Of a stretch of DNA of 11,227 nt, positions 1 to 6,667 are shown piece by piece. The DNA is taken from positions 1 to 11,227 of the forward strand of contig CAYYYP010000071.1 of NCBI GenBank assembly GCA_964475985.1, written 5' to 3'. The DNA is from CAYYYP01 sp964475985. Lineage in GTDB: Bacteria; Bdellovibrionota; UBA1018; CAYHWW01. The notes beneath the pieces were generated by a model that ran no database searches, was not told the DNA's origin, and saw nothing but the letters and a program-made list of their open reading frames with translations. Numbering within the stretch: the stretch's first letter is position 1; every line of letters begins with the position of its first letter. The position numbers and the translations under genes are program-made.

Positions 1-636
1 TTTTACGTATCGGCCTTATTAGGCGCTTTAACCCTTGGTATCAGTTTTTGCTCAGCACTAGGGTTAGGCCTTTGGCACGAACTTGGCGGAAAATTTTCAA
101 AGAAATTTATAAAAGCGTTTCAGCTTTTGGGGATCTCTTCTCCCACTTACTTTTTTGCGGGAATCTTCATTTTGATTTTCGCCGAAAAATTGCGTTGGTT
201 TCCCGTAGCACTTTTTGAAACTAAAAAATCCTTTGTGCTACCGGTTATCGCGCTGTCGATTCGTCCCACCTGCATTTTGAGTAGGCTTTGGATCTCAACC
301 CTTAGGGAAAACCAAAACATGGATTACATCAGGACCGCGCGGGCCAAGGGCTTAACCGAACTCCAAATCCTGATGCGCCATATGTTGCGGCCAACGCTTT
401 TGCCCGTTTTAAATATTCTAGGTTCCCTGGGGCCGGGAATTCTCGCAGGCTCCTTTGTCATTGAAACCATGTTTGCGCTCCCCGGCATGGGACGTGGTTT
501 TGTGATGGCACTTTTACAGCGGGATTATCCAGTCGTGATGGGTTCCATACTTGTTTACGGATTTTTGACCATGGGTCTGCGGCTCCTTACAGATTTTTTG
601 GAATACCGCTTAGATCCAAGGCTTTCCCGCGCCTAA
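1..636 (+). CDS. DppB/OppB-type ABC transporter permease, 5' end cut off by window
   Basis: Inner-membrane permease of the peptide/nickel (DppB/OppB) ABC importer family, one half of the translocation channel. The frame is open from base 1, so the start and probably the first 100 or more residues lie outside the window; 211 residues are visible, ending in TAA. Visible features are a hydrophobic helix at the left edge (visible residues 1–25), the GISSPTYFFAGI helix typical of the family (about 42–60), and the cytoplasmic EAA loop that docks on the ATPase (about 107–135, DYIRTARAKGLTELQILMRH). These are followed by the family-typical stretch GSFVIETMFALPGMGRGF and a final helix before the DPRLSRA tail. 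The next gene is a DppC-type permease 40 bases downstream, so the two very likely form a heterodimer. The substrate cannot be told from the permeases; the binding protein and ATPases are not in the window. Confidence 0.93.
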   Translation, partial: FYVSALLGALTLGISFCSALGLGLWHELGGKFSKKFIKAFQLLGISSPTYFFAGIFILIFAEKLRWFPVALFETKKSFVLPVIALSIRPTCILSRLWISTLRENQNMDYIRTARAKGLTELQILMRHMLRPTLLPVLNILGSLGPGILAGSFVIETMFALPGMGRGFVMALLQRDYPVVMGSILVYGFLTMGLRLLTDFLEYRLDPRLSRA

Positions 637-676
637 GGGAGCATTGCGGGCATGAAAGTGCTAAGCTCAGTTTACC

Positions 677-1408
677 GTGAGCACGACCATTGACCTGTTT
701 CATCGCCTCGAAGGCCCAAGCTTAAGTCATTTTTTTGGCACCGATGAACTCGGACGGGATCTTTTTTTACGCACGCTTCAGGGCTCTGGCTCAACCTTGC
801 TGCTTGCCCTTTTTTCCGGTCTTCTCTGTTCCATTTTGGCCGTTCCGCTAGGCGCTTTTCTTTGCACTTTACCCAGACGAATCGAAAACCTAGGACACCG
901 AACTTTAGACGCCCTAAGCATTCTTCCACCCCTGCTTCTTGCCATGATTTTTTCGGTAGTGTTTACCCCCTCCCTCGGGGGAATGGCCTTAGTTCTAAGC
1001 CTATCGGCCGTAGTGACCATGACTCGGCTTACGGGAATTTTGGTGCGTCAGCATTATTCTGAAAGTTACGTCGAAGGCCTCAAAGCTTTGGGCGCGTCAG
1101 GTCCACGGATTTTATTTAGCCACGTCATTCCAGGCGCTTCTCGCCCATTGATCTCGGCATTTCTATCGCAGATTCCGCATATCGTTTTAGCCGAAAGTTT
1201 TTTAAGCTTTTTAGGCCTTGGCCTTCAGGCCCCTAATGTGAGCCTAGGGTTATTGGCCGCTCAGGGTTGGACCGCCATATCTGCAGCTCCCCACCTCTTT
1301 CTGTTCCCGTCCCTCACACTGACGGTGATTTTAATGGCGTTTCATCTGCCTTTTCATTTATCTATTCAGAGAGGGCCGAATCTTGAGCTTGACCGCAAAT
1401 CATTCTGA
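677..1408 (+). CDS. DppC/OppC-type ABC transporter permease, unusually short
   Basis: Second inner-membrane permease of the same peptide/nickel-type ABC importer. The family signature GTDELGRDLF is at residues 21–30, the EAA loop at about 130–150 (EGLKALGASGPRILFSHVIP), and the DppC signature AESFLSFLGLGLQ at about 172–184. About five hydrophobic helices can be picked out. The start is GTG at 677: a TAA in the same frame at 662–664 rules out anything longer except rare codons, and no clear Shine-Dalgarno sequence precedes it. At 243 residues it is shorter than the usual 280–300. It lacks the N-terminal transmembrane helix that normally precedes the GTDELGRD motif, and the usual C-terminal LGDGLRD-like segment is replaced by a divergent tail. 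Only 40 bases separate it from the dppB-like gene, so the missing helix is not hidden in another frame. The end overlaps argS by 26 bases. The family call is secure; transport function is likely but unproven. Confidence 0.88.
   Translation: MSTTIDLFHRLEGPSLSHFFGTDELGRDLFLRTLQGSGSTLLLALFSGLLCSILAVPLGAFLCTLPRRIENLGHRTLDALSILPPLLLAMIFSVVFTPSLGGMALVLSLSAVVTMTRLTGILVRQHYSESYVEGLKALGASGPRILFSHVIPGASRPLISAFLSQIPHIVLAESFLSFLGLGLQAPNVSLGLLAAQGWTAISAAPHLFLFPSLTLTVILMAFHLPFHLSIQRGPNLELDRKSF
1368..1375 (+). promoter_or_regulatory. Shine-Dalgarno for argS inside the permease gene
   Basis: The purine run AGAGAGGG lies seven bases before the TTG at 1383 and supports that TTG as the argS start. It sits within the last codons of the upstream permease gene, so argS translation is probably coupled to that of the permease. 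Confidence 0.6.
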
Positions 1409-3233
1409 GACAGCATTTATAAATTCATGGACTACGTCCCAGCAAATTGTCGCCGGGCTTTTAAAGAAAGTTCTTAAAACCTTGGGACAAGAGGTGGAGA
1501 TCAACATTGAAGTTCCGGCCGAACGTAAGATGGGTGATTTAGCCATTCCATGTTTTCGCCTCAGTAAAGCCCTGAAAAAAGCTCCGCCTTTACTCGCTAA
1601 GGAATTAGAAGGACTTTTTAAATCCGAGTTAGCGACCCTCCCTGAATCCGATCAAAAAGCCGTGATAAAAATTGAAGCCGTCGGTCCTTACGTAAATTTT
1701 TTTCTCAATTCGGCGGTAGCCTTCCAAACTGAAAATGCGAATATCCTGAACGGAAAATTTTTTGCCGCGTCTCCCTCCATCGCGGCAACGAAGCCCAAAA
1801 CCATGATCGAGTTTTCGCAGCCCAATACGCATAAGGCATTTCATGTCGGCCATTGTCGAAATGTGGCCCTCGGTGACGCACTTGTACGCATGAACCGACA
1901 TGTGGGGTTTGAAGTCATCGCCGCCAATTACCCCGGCGATGATGGTGCCCATGTCGCAAAGTGCCTCTGGTATTTTAAAAAACAAGGAGCGGATCAGACG
2001 GTTTCGCAAATCCAATCTGAAGCCCAGGACCTCGGTGAATGGCTTGGCCAATTCTACACGGCAGCAACCCAAGTATTAGAGGATGCCCAAGCCGAAAGTC
2101 CCGAAGCTAAAAAATCCCTGCAAGGGGAAATCTCAAAGGTGCAGCAACTTCTTGAGGCCAAAGACCCCGAATGGCATGCCCTTTGGGTGAATACTCGGCA
2201 GTGGTCTTTAGATTCATTTAAAAATATCTATGACTGGTTAGGCGTACACTTTGATCATTATTTCTTTGAATCAGAAATGTTGGAAGAAAGCCGAGCCACC
2301 ATTCAGGCCTTTCTCGATAAAGGAATTTTTGTAAGATCCGAAGGAGCGATCGGCGTAGATTTGGAAGCGGATAAGCTACCTTTTTTCTTATTGCTCAAAA
2401 CGGATGGCACCACGCTTTACAGTGCACGCGATCTCGCTCTGGCAAAAAGAAAATTTGAAGATTTTCAAATCAAACGCTCCATCTACGTGGTTGCATCGGA
2501 GCAGGACCTGCATTTTAGACAAGTCTTTAAAACCCTCGAACGAATGGGTTTTGAGCAGGCCAAGGATTGTTTTCACCTCTCCTATGGTCTAGTGACTTTA
2601 CCTTCGGGAAAAATGTCTTCACGGCAAGGGAATGTCATCCTTTTTTCCGAACTTAAGAATCTACTTCTTGGTGAAATTTCAAAACTTCTCTCCCAACAAA
2701 ATGAAGGCGCGGCACCCGTGTCCTGGGGTGAGGGTCAAGATTTACAAACCACGGCCCGCCGGATTGCGGTGGCGGCCATTAAATACGGCATGATCGCCTC
2801 GGATCCTAAAAAACAAATTGTATTTGACCTGCCTAAGTGGGTGGCATTTACGGGCGATACCGGGCCCTACTTGCTTTACACTTCTGTGCGCATCAAATCT
2901 ATTTTGCGCAAGGTTTCCGAACAATCCACGCCCAAGGTTTCCGAAATTGATCCGGAAGTTTTCTTAGGCGAAATTGAACGCTCTTTAATTCTTCGGATCC
3001 TTGAGTTCAATTCCGTAGTAGAGCGGGGTGTGCGGGAAAATTCCCCCGCGATCCTCGCGGCGTCTCTGTTTGAAACCTGCCAGGACTTCAATACGTTTTA
3101 TGGAAAAGTTTCCATCATGCAGCAAAGTGATCCTAAGCGTCTGGCGGCTTATCTCCTGCTGTTAAAGGCCCTCGACGTGACCATCGCAAAGGGCTGCGAG
3201 CTGCTGGGCATCGAAATGGTTGCGAAAATGTAA
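1383..3233 (+). CDS. argS: Arginyl-tRNA synthetase
   Basis: Cytoplasmic class I aminoacyl-tRNA synthetase that charges tRNA-Arg with arginine using ATP. The protein has 616 residues, slightly longer than the usual 550–590. The N-terminal Arg-tRNA synthetase domain (about 20–130) contains the typical GDLAIPCFRLSK stretch. The catalytic Rossmann fold follows, with the HIGH-type motif HVGH at residues 154–157 within EFSQPNTHKAFHVGHCRN, and the second ATP-binding motif KMSSR at 410–414. The C-terminal helical DALR-type anticodon-binding domain starts near GDTGPYLLYTSVRIKSILRK and runs to the end. The TTG at 1383 has a good Shine-Dalgarno; another TTG at 1389 is possible, and no ATG is available near the N terminus. 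The 26-base overlap with the permease gene points to a common transcript. No clear intrinsic terminator follows. Confidence 0.97.
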   Translation: MSLTANHSETAFINSWTTSQQIVAGLLKKVLKTLGQEVEINIEVPAERKMGDLAIPCFRLSKALKKAPPLLAKELEGLFKSELATLPESDQKAVIKIEAVGPYVNFFLNSAVAFQTENANILNGKFFAASPSIAATKPKTMIEFSQPNTHKAFHVGHCRNVALGDALVRMNRHVGFEVIAANYPGDDGAHVAKCLWYFKKQGADQTVSQIQSEAQDLGEWLGQFYTAATQVLEDAQAESPEAKKSLQGEISKVQQLLEAKDPEWHALWVNTRQWSLDSFKNIYDWLGVHFDHYFFESEMLEESRATIQAFLDKGIFVRSEGAIGVDLEADKLPFFLLLKTDGTTLYSARDLALAKRKFEDFQIKRSIYVVASEQDLHFRQVFKTLERMGFEQAKDCFHLSYGLVTLPSGKMSSRQGNVILFSELKNLLLGEISKLLSQQNEGAAPVSWGEGQDLQTTARRIAVAAIKYGMIASDPKKQIVFDLPKWVAFTGDTGPYLLYTSVRIKSILRKVSEQSTPKVSEIDPEVFLGEIERSLILRILEFNSVVERGVRENSPAILAASLFETCQDFNTFYGKVSIMQQSDPKRLAAYLLLLKALDVTIAKGCELLGIEMVAKM

Positions 3234-3266
3234 CGCGTAGCCGCGTACTTAAATTGCGCACCGCCC

Positions 3267-3295
3267 TTGACGCCGCAAAAATCAAACGGGATAAA
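3267..3295 (+). promoter_or_regulatory. Putative sigma-70 promoter of the secreted nuclease gene
   Basis: TTGACG (3267–3272, five of six to the -35 consensus) is followed by a 17-base spacer and GATAAA (3290–3295, four of six to the -10 consensus). Transcription would start near 3302, about 20 bases before the ATG at 3324. The prediction rests on sequence match and position only. Confidence 0.5.
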
Positions 3296-3323
3296 TTGAG
3301 GCACGCGGGGGCGTAGGGTGTAA

Positions 3324-3833
3324 ATGAAATTTGCTTTTTGGGGCTTAAGTTTCTTTTGGTTTTCATTTTCTTCGTTAGCAAACTGTACTTTTCCTCTGGC
3401 ACCGGACCCGGGCTTAACCCCGGGCGCACTTTGCACAACGCCATCCGAATATCGCTACCCGGAAAAAATTCCGTACTGTCAGCGGAAAGTAAGTACCGCC
3501 ACCAAACGGCAAATTATAAATAAATACGATTCAACCCTGGGATGCAAAGTAGGATCCATGAATCGCGCGGACTTCAAGATTGATCACTACATTCCGCTTT
3601 GCATGGGGGGGAGCAACGATTCCAGTAATCTTTGGCCGCAACACGCAAGCATATATATACACACGGATCAGTTGGAATTTGAGTGTTGCCAAAAGATGAA
3701 AGAAGGCAAACTCACTCAGAAAGAAGCCATAGACATCATCGTTCATGCAAAGGCGAATCTCGCTAACTGCCAACAGCTCTTGCAGGACGTTCGAAACATG
3801 GATATCAGCGAACTTACATCGCCGGTATTTTGA
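3324..3833 (+). CDS. Secreted HNH/His-Me finger nuclease, cysteine-rich
   Basis: Probable exported DNase/RNase of the HNH (His-Me finger) superfamily, 169 residues. The N terminus (1–20) is a signal peptide with a short basic start and an aromatic-rich hydrophobic core. Cleavage probably follows SLA, just before Asn20-Cys21; a lipobox reading (LANC) is possible but has an unusual Asn at -1. The mature part begins with the APDPGLTPG motif (26–34) that I recognise from small secreted HNH proteins. The nuclease core is D87-H88-x2-P-L-x2-GGSN...NLWPQ (87–106), where His88 is the likely general base and the Asn residues probably help bind metal. Eight cysteines (21, 37, 52, 74, 93, 121, 122, 149) suggest disulfides and action in the periplasm or outside the cell. 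The gene has its own likely promoter and stands alone; its 3' end overlaps the convergent ferredoxin gene by 20 bases. No immunity gene is visible, so a toxin role is not supported; nutrient scavenging or prey/extracellular DNA degradation is more plausible but inferred. Confidence 0.82.
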   Translation: MKFAFWGLSFFWFSFSSLANCTFPLAPDPGLTPGALCTTPSEYRYPEKIPYCQRKVSTATKRQIINKYDSTLGCKVGSMNRADFKIDHYIPLCMGGSNDSSNLWPQHASIYIHTDQLEFECCQKMKEGKLTQKEAIDIIVHAKANLANCQQLLQDVRNMDISELTSPVF

Positions 3834-4104
3834 TCGTCACATCACCAAATATTTTGGTTTGACAGCCTAATCGCGAGGCATCCGTAAACAGATCGACACT
3901 AGCGATGCGTTCTTTTTCATCTTCTTCCATGGTGGAACAGCCGGTTGCGCCAGTCTCTACATGTACATGGCAGGTCGTGCATGCGCAAAAACCGCCGCAA
4001 GCATGTTCCAGAGGAATTTCATGATCCAATGCCGCATCCAACAAGGTCGTGCCCGAGGCTACTTCAATGGTACGTTCAAATTGCGGCCAGTAAATTTTAG
4101 GCAT
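3814..4104 (-). CDS. fdx: Isc-type [2Fe-2S] ferredoxin
   Basis: Small electron carrier of the adrenodoxin/Isc-ferredoxin type, likely supplying electrons for iron-sulfur cluster assembly in the cytoplasm. The 96-residue chain has four cluster-ligand cysteines in the C-x5-C-x2-C...C pattern: Cys36, Cys42 and Cys45 in HACGGFCACTTCHV, and Cys81 in RLGCQTK. Cys40 and Cys56 are additional and probably not ligands. The acidic segment STMEEDEKERI (57–67) corresponds to the partner-binding helix of this family. I chose the ATG at 4104 because AAGGAA sits seven bases upstream and MPKIYWP matches a family N terminus; a 15-codon longer reading would run into the preceding gene. It is the last gene of the iscS–iscA–fdx operon, 14 bases after the carrier gene. 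Its 3' end overlaps the convergent nuclease gene, and no terminator is evident. Confidence 0.92.
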   Translation of the reverse strand: MPKIYWPQFERTIEVASGTTLLDAALDHEIPLEHACGGFCACTTCHVHVETGATGCSTMEEDEKERIASVDLFTDASRLGCQTKIFGDVTIKIPAM

Positions 4105-4118
4105 GTCGTCTTCCTTGC

Positions 4119-4457
4119 TTACGCTGAAAAAGATGTACCGCAGCCACAAGTGCGTTTGGCATTGGGATTATTGAAAGTGAATCCCGTGCCATTAAGGCCA
4201 TCGGAAAAATCCAGTTCCAAACCCGTTATGAACAAAGCGCTTTTTGGATCCACTACGACTTTGATTCCATCCGTTTCACTAACATTATCTTTTTCCGTAG
4301 GGGTAGGATCAAAACTCATCTTATAGGACATGCCAGAACATCCGCCGCCCACGACCTCGATGCGCAAGACCGCATTGCGCGCTGATTCATCGTCTTCCTG
4401 AAGTTTACGAATTTGTTTCACGGCTTTTTCGGTCAACATGATCAATTGATTTTCCAT
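4119..4457 (-). CDS. iscA: A-type iron-sulfur cluster carrier (IscA/ErpA family)
   Basis: HesB/IscA/ErpA family protein, 112 residues, which receives iron-sulfur clusters and passes them to apo-proteins. The three conserved cysteines are present: Cys40 in VGGGCSGMSY, and Cys104 and Cys106 in the C-terminal CGCG motif. The middle (70–92, DPKSALFITGLELDFSDGLNGTGF) is the usual fold core. The family length is about 105–120, so it is complete. An AGAGG lies about ten bases before the ATG and overlaps the iscS stop region; the gap to iscS is 14 bases, so the genes are cotranscribed. Sequence alone does not cleanly separate IscA from ErpA. The symbol reflects position between iscS and fdx. Confidence 0.92.
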   Translation of the reverse strand: MENQLIMLTEKAVKQIRKLQEDDESARNAVLRIEVVGGGCSGMSYKMSFDPTPTEKDNVSETDGIKVVVDPKSALFITGLELDFSDGLNGTGFTFNNPNAKRTCGCGTSFSA

Positions 4458-4471
4458 TTTAAATTTTCCTC

Positions 4472-5722
4472 TTAAGAATGAATGTTTTTAAATTTTTCCT
4501 GCGCTTTGGAAATTTGGCTGACTAAAATCTCACTGGCTTTTTCCAGCTGAGCATCCGTCGTGAATCGGCCCAGCCCAATGCGTAGCGTTAAGGAATGGGG
4601 CGCATCATCCCTGAGTTCAGGATACAACGCTTTCATAACATGGGATGAACTATCTCCTACGCAAGCACTTCCGGTGGAAAGCGCCAAGTGACGCAGATCC
4701 GTCAATAGCGCCTCCGGCATGACGCCCGATACCGTAAAATTCAAATTATGGGGTAAACGTAAATGATTTTCTAGGGGGCCGTTCAAACGAAGATTGGAAA
4801 CGTTAGTTTTTAGCGTATCCCACAGTCGATTTCGCATATTCCGAAGCCGCTGAGCCTCTTCCTTCCTTAATTTTGCGGCCAAAGTGCAGGCCTTTGCCAG
4901 GCCCACAATTCCCGGTACGTTTAGGGTGCCCGACCGCAGACCCCGTTCCTGCCCGCCACCCCTTAATAATGGGCTTAAGGAAATTCTGGGATTTTTACGC
5001 CGAATAAAAAGCGCCCCAGCGCCCTTAGGCCCATAAAGTTTGTGGGCGGAGAGCGAAAGCAGATCAACTCCTAGAATTTCGACATTACAATCAAGGTAGC
5101 TTGCACCCTGGACCGCGTCACAGTGAAGGACGATTCCCCTCGGACGGGTGATTTTTGAGATTTCTTGAACGGGTTGAATGGTGCCAATTTCATTGTTCGC
5201 AAGCATTACCGACACAAGCTTTGTGTCCGGTTGAAGCGCTGCCAGAACGGTTTCCGCCTTAACTAGCCCCGTTCCAGGCTCCACCGGAAGTACGGTAACG
5301 CTAAATCCAAGTTTTTTTAAATGTGCGACCGGGTCCAAAACGCTTTTATGCTCGGTGGCGACGGTAACGATATGCCCTTTCGGTAGTGCGGCATCCGCTT
5401 CGGCTTGTGCAAAATAGTCAGCCTGCATGACCCCTAAAATCGCATGATTATTAGATTCCGTAGCCCCGCTCGTGAATAGAATCTCATCGGGCTTAGCACC
5501 CAAAAAGCTTGCGACTTCACTACGTGCAGCTTCCACGGCCCCTTGAGCAGCCCAACCCCAAGCATGGGCTTCGCTGGCCGGGTTGCCAAAGATCTGGGAA
5601 AAATAGGGTAAAATGGCCTCAAGAACCACAGGGTCCACGGGAGTCGTGGCATGATAATCCAAATAGATCTGCTCGCCGTTCTGAACCGATGGAGGTTTGA
5701 GCATAGGGGCCTCATTTATCAT
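4472..5722 (-). CDS. iscS: Cysteine desulfurase (IscS/NifS family)
   Basis: PLP-dependent enzyme that removes sulfur from L-cysteine, giving alanine and a protein persulfide used for iron-sulfur clusters and thiolated tRNA. From the ATG at 5722 it has 416 residues, typical of the family. YLDYHATTPVD lies near the N terminus; ATEHKSV carries the histidine that stacks on PLP (about 124); the PLP lysine is K228 in SLSAHKLYGPKG; RGGGQERGLRSGT follows; the catalytic cysteine is C354 in STGSACVGDSSSHV. The residues after the catalytic Cys are shorter than in E. coli IscS. Three starts are possible: TTG 5734, ATG 5722 (GGGA upstream) and ATG 5704 (GAGG five bases upstream). The last would also give a complete enzyme. 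It is the first gene of a three-gene operon diverging from rpsU. The usual iscU scaffold gene does not follow. Confidence 0.94.
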   Translation of the reverse strand: MINEAPMLKPPSVQNGEQIYLDYHATTPVDPVVLEAILPYFSQIFGNPASEAHAWGWAAQGAVEAARSEVASFLGAKPDEILFTSGATESNNHAILGVMQADYFAQAEADAALPKGHIVTVATEHKSVLDPVAHLKKLGFSVTVLPVEPGTGLVKAETVLAALQPDTKLVSVMLANNEIGTIQPVQEISKITRPRGIVLHCDAVQGASYLDCNVEILGVDLLSLSAHKLYGPKGAGALFIRRKNPRISLSPLLRGGGQERGLRSGTLNVPGIVGLAKACTLAAKLRKEEAQRLRNMRNRLWDTLKTNVSNLRLNGPLENHLRLPHNLNFTVSGVMPEALLTDLRHLALSTGSACVGDSSSHVMKALYPELRDDAPHSLTLRIGLGRFTTDAQLEKASEILVSQISKAQEKFKNIHS

Positions 5723-5843
5723 GGATTCCCGCAAATAGAGCTAGTTTTCCCGCGTCTTGAGCCCCGCCATAAGTGTTTCTTGACCTTAAGTCGCCCCATG
5801 AAGTAAGCCTGGTCTATTGTACAGCTTTAAAAATTAACGTGGG

Positions 5844-5853
5844 AAGGAGGTGA
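5844..5853 (+). promoter_or_regulatory. Near-ideal Shine-Dalgarno of rpsU
   Basis: AAGGAGGTGA is complementary to the canonical 16S rRNA 3' end over ten bases and lies seven bases before the rpsU ATG. It is by far the strongest ribosome binding site in the window and fits the high expression expected for a ribosomal protein. Confidence 0.85.
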
Positions 5854-5860
5854 CTATATT

Positions 5861-6064
5861 ATGCCAGGTATTAGAGTGAATGAAGGCGAACCTTTTGAAA
5901 ATGCTGTGAAGCGTTTCAAAAAACAAATCGAAAAAGCAGGCATCCTTTCTGAAGTTCGAAAGAGAGAATTTTTCGAGCGTCCCACAGTTCGTAAGAAGAA
6001 AAAGGCAATAGCCGCCCGTAAACGAGTTATGAAGAAAATTCGTAAAATGGGCCCTTCTTATTAG
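5861..6064 (+). CDS. rpsU: 30S ribosomal protein bS21
   Basis: Small-subunit ribosomal protein located near the 16S rRNA 3' end and involved in translation initiation. The 67-residue product is normal for the family. The first half carries the typical N-terminal pattern (RVNEGEPFENAVKRFKKQIEKAGILSEVRKREFFERP, in parts), and the second half is a very basic helix rich in Lys and Arg (about 43–64). It is the first gene of the rpsU–yqeY–dnaG–rpoD cluster, diverging from iscS, and is followed by a strong terminator. A TTGACC at 5780–5785 could be a -35 box, but no good -10 lies at the right distance, so the promoter is not resolved. Confidence 0.97.
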   Translation: MPGIRVNEGEPFENAVKRFKKQIEKAGILSEVRKREFFERPTVRKKKKAIAARKRVMKKIRKMGPSY

Positions 6065-6081
6065 TTGTTTGATCCTTAATT

Positions 6082-6128
6082 AAAGAGGGCGCGTTCAGGG
6101 TACATCCCTCATGAATGCGCCCTCTTTT
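6082..6128 (+). terminator. Strong intrinsic terminator between rpsU and yqeY
   Basis: A 16-bp stem (6082–6097 with 6112–6127) has a single G·U pair, and its 14-base loop holds a further GGG/CCC pairing. The stem ends in a T run (TTTT, then CATTT). It stands 17 bases after the rpsU stop and 38 bases before yqeY. It probably lets rpsU be transcribed far more than yqeY–dnaG–rpoD, as the terminator between rpsU and dnaG does in E. coli. A rise beginning AAAGAGGG on the other strand could also slow opposing transcription. Confidence 0.85.
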
Positions 6129-6166
6129 CATTTCAAACTATCGCATTATACGGAGATTCTTTATCC

Positions 6167-6649
6167 ATGGAAACTAAACCAGCCTCTTCCACACCAACCC
6201 CGTCCCCGTTGAAACTCAAAATTTCAGAGTTGATGAAAGCCTCCATGAAGTCCGGGGACAAGCTCACCCTCGAAGCAGTTCGCATGCTCCACAGTGCTGT
6301 CCGCAAAAAAGAAATTGATGACCGTGTCGACCTTGACGACTCCGGCATCCAAAAAATTGTGCAGTCATTAGTAAAACAAAGACAGGATTCCATCGAACAA
6401 TTCACCACCGGTGGACGCCAAGATCTCGTCGAAAAAGAAACAAAAGAGCTTGGGATTCTGCAGGGCTTTTTGCCAACCCAAATGACCGAGACCGAAGTGC
6501 GTGCACTTGTTACGGCGGCCGTGGCAGAAGTTGGCGGAAAAACCCAAAAAGATATGGGCAATGTCATGAAGGTTTTGATGCCCAAGGTTGCCGGCAAAGC
6601 TGACGGTAAACTTGTGAACCAGATCGTCAAGGAACTGCTTTCCGGTTAA
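6167..6649 (+). CDS. yqeY: GatB/YqeY domain protein
   Basis: YqeY family protein of 160 residues, related to the tail domain of the GatB amidotransferase subunit. The family is thought to bind tRNA, but the exact role is not settled. The chain starts with a Pro/Ser/Thr-rich leader (3–15). It continues with the conserved helical domain: LKLKISELMKASMKSGDKLTLEAVRMLHSAVRKKEID in the first part, and the C-terminal three-helix tail (about 95–160) with ELGILQGFLPTQMTE, KDMGNVMKVLMPKVAGKADGKLVNQIVKELL. A GGAGA lies ten bases before the ATG. The gene sits just after the rpsU terminator and 18 bases before dnaG, an arrangement known from many bacteria where yqeY joins the macromolecular synthesis operon. 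No separate promoter could be placed in the 38-base gap, so expression may rely on read-through. Confidence 0.93.
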   Translation: METKPASSTPTPSPLKLKISELMKASMKSGDKLTLEAVRMLHSAVRKKEIDDRVDLDDSGIQKIVQSLVKQRQDSIEQFTTGGRQDLVEKETKELGILQGFLPTQMTETEVRALVTAAVAEVGGKTQKDMGNVMKVLMPKVAGKADGKLVNQIVKELLSG

Positions 6650-6667
6650 GACCCAAGGTCAGGTAGA

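Noticed and set aside
637..676. A frameshift that would hide an N-terminal helix of the DppC-type permease, with the ATG at 652.
   Set aside because: The frame from 652 stops after 13 codons and encodes no hydrophobic segment; the gap is too short to hold the missing helix.
1629..2072. A 147-codon open frame on the - strand opposite argS.
   Set aside because: It lies antisense to the argS catalytic region including the HIGH motif; the open frame follows from the codon pattern of argS.
3407..3424. Two CCCGGG palindromes six bases apart inside the nuclease gene, considered as a terminator or operator.
   Set aside because: They fall in codons for the conserved PDPGLTPG protein motif and have no T run, so they are best explained by coding sequence.
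3961..4326. A 121-codon + strand frame opposite the ferredoxin and IscA-type genes.
   Set aside because: It crosses two conserved genes on the other strand and shows no domain or start signal.
5735..5860. An IscR-type operator or riboswitch in the divergent iscS/rpsU interval.
   Set aside because: No palindrome resembling an IscR site and no convincing conserved RNA structure was found; only a lone TTGACC without a matching -10.
6133..6630. A 165-codon open frame on the - strand opposite yqeY.
   Set aside because: Its product is Ser/Arg/Thr-rich without a recognisable domain, has no ribosome binding site, and lies wholly opposite a confident conserved gene.
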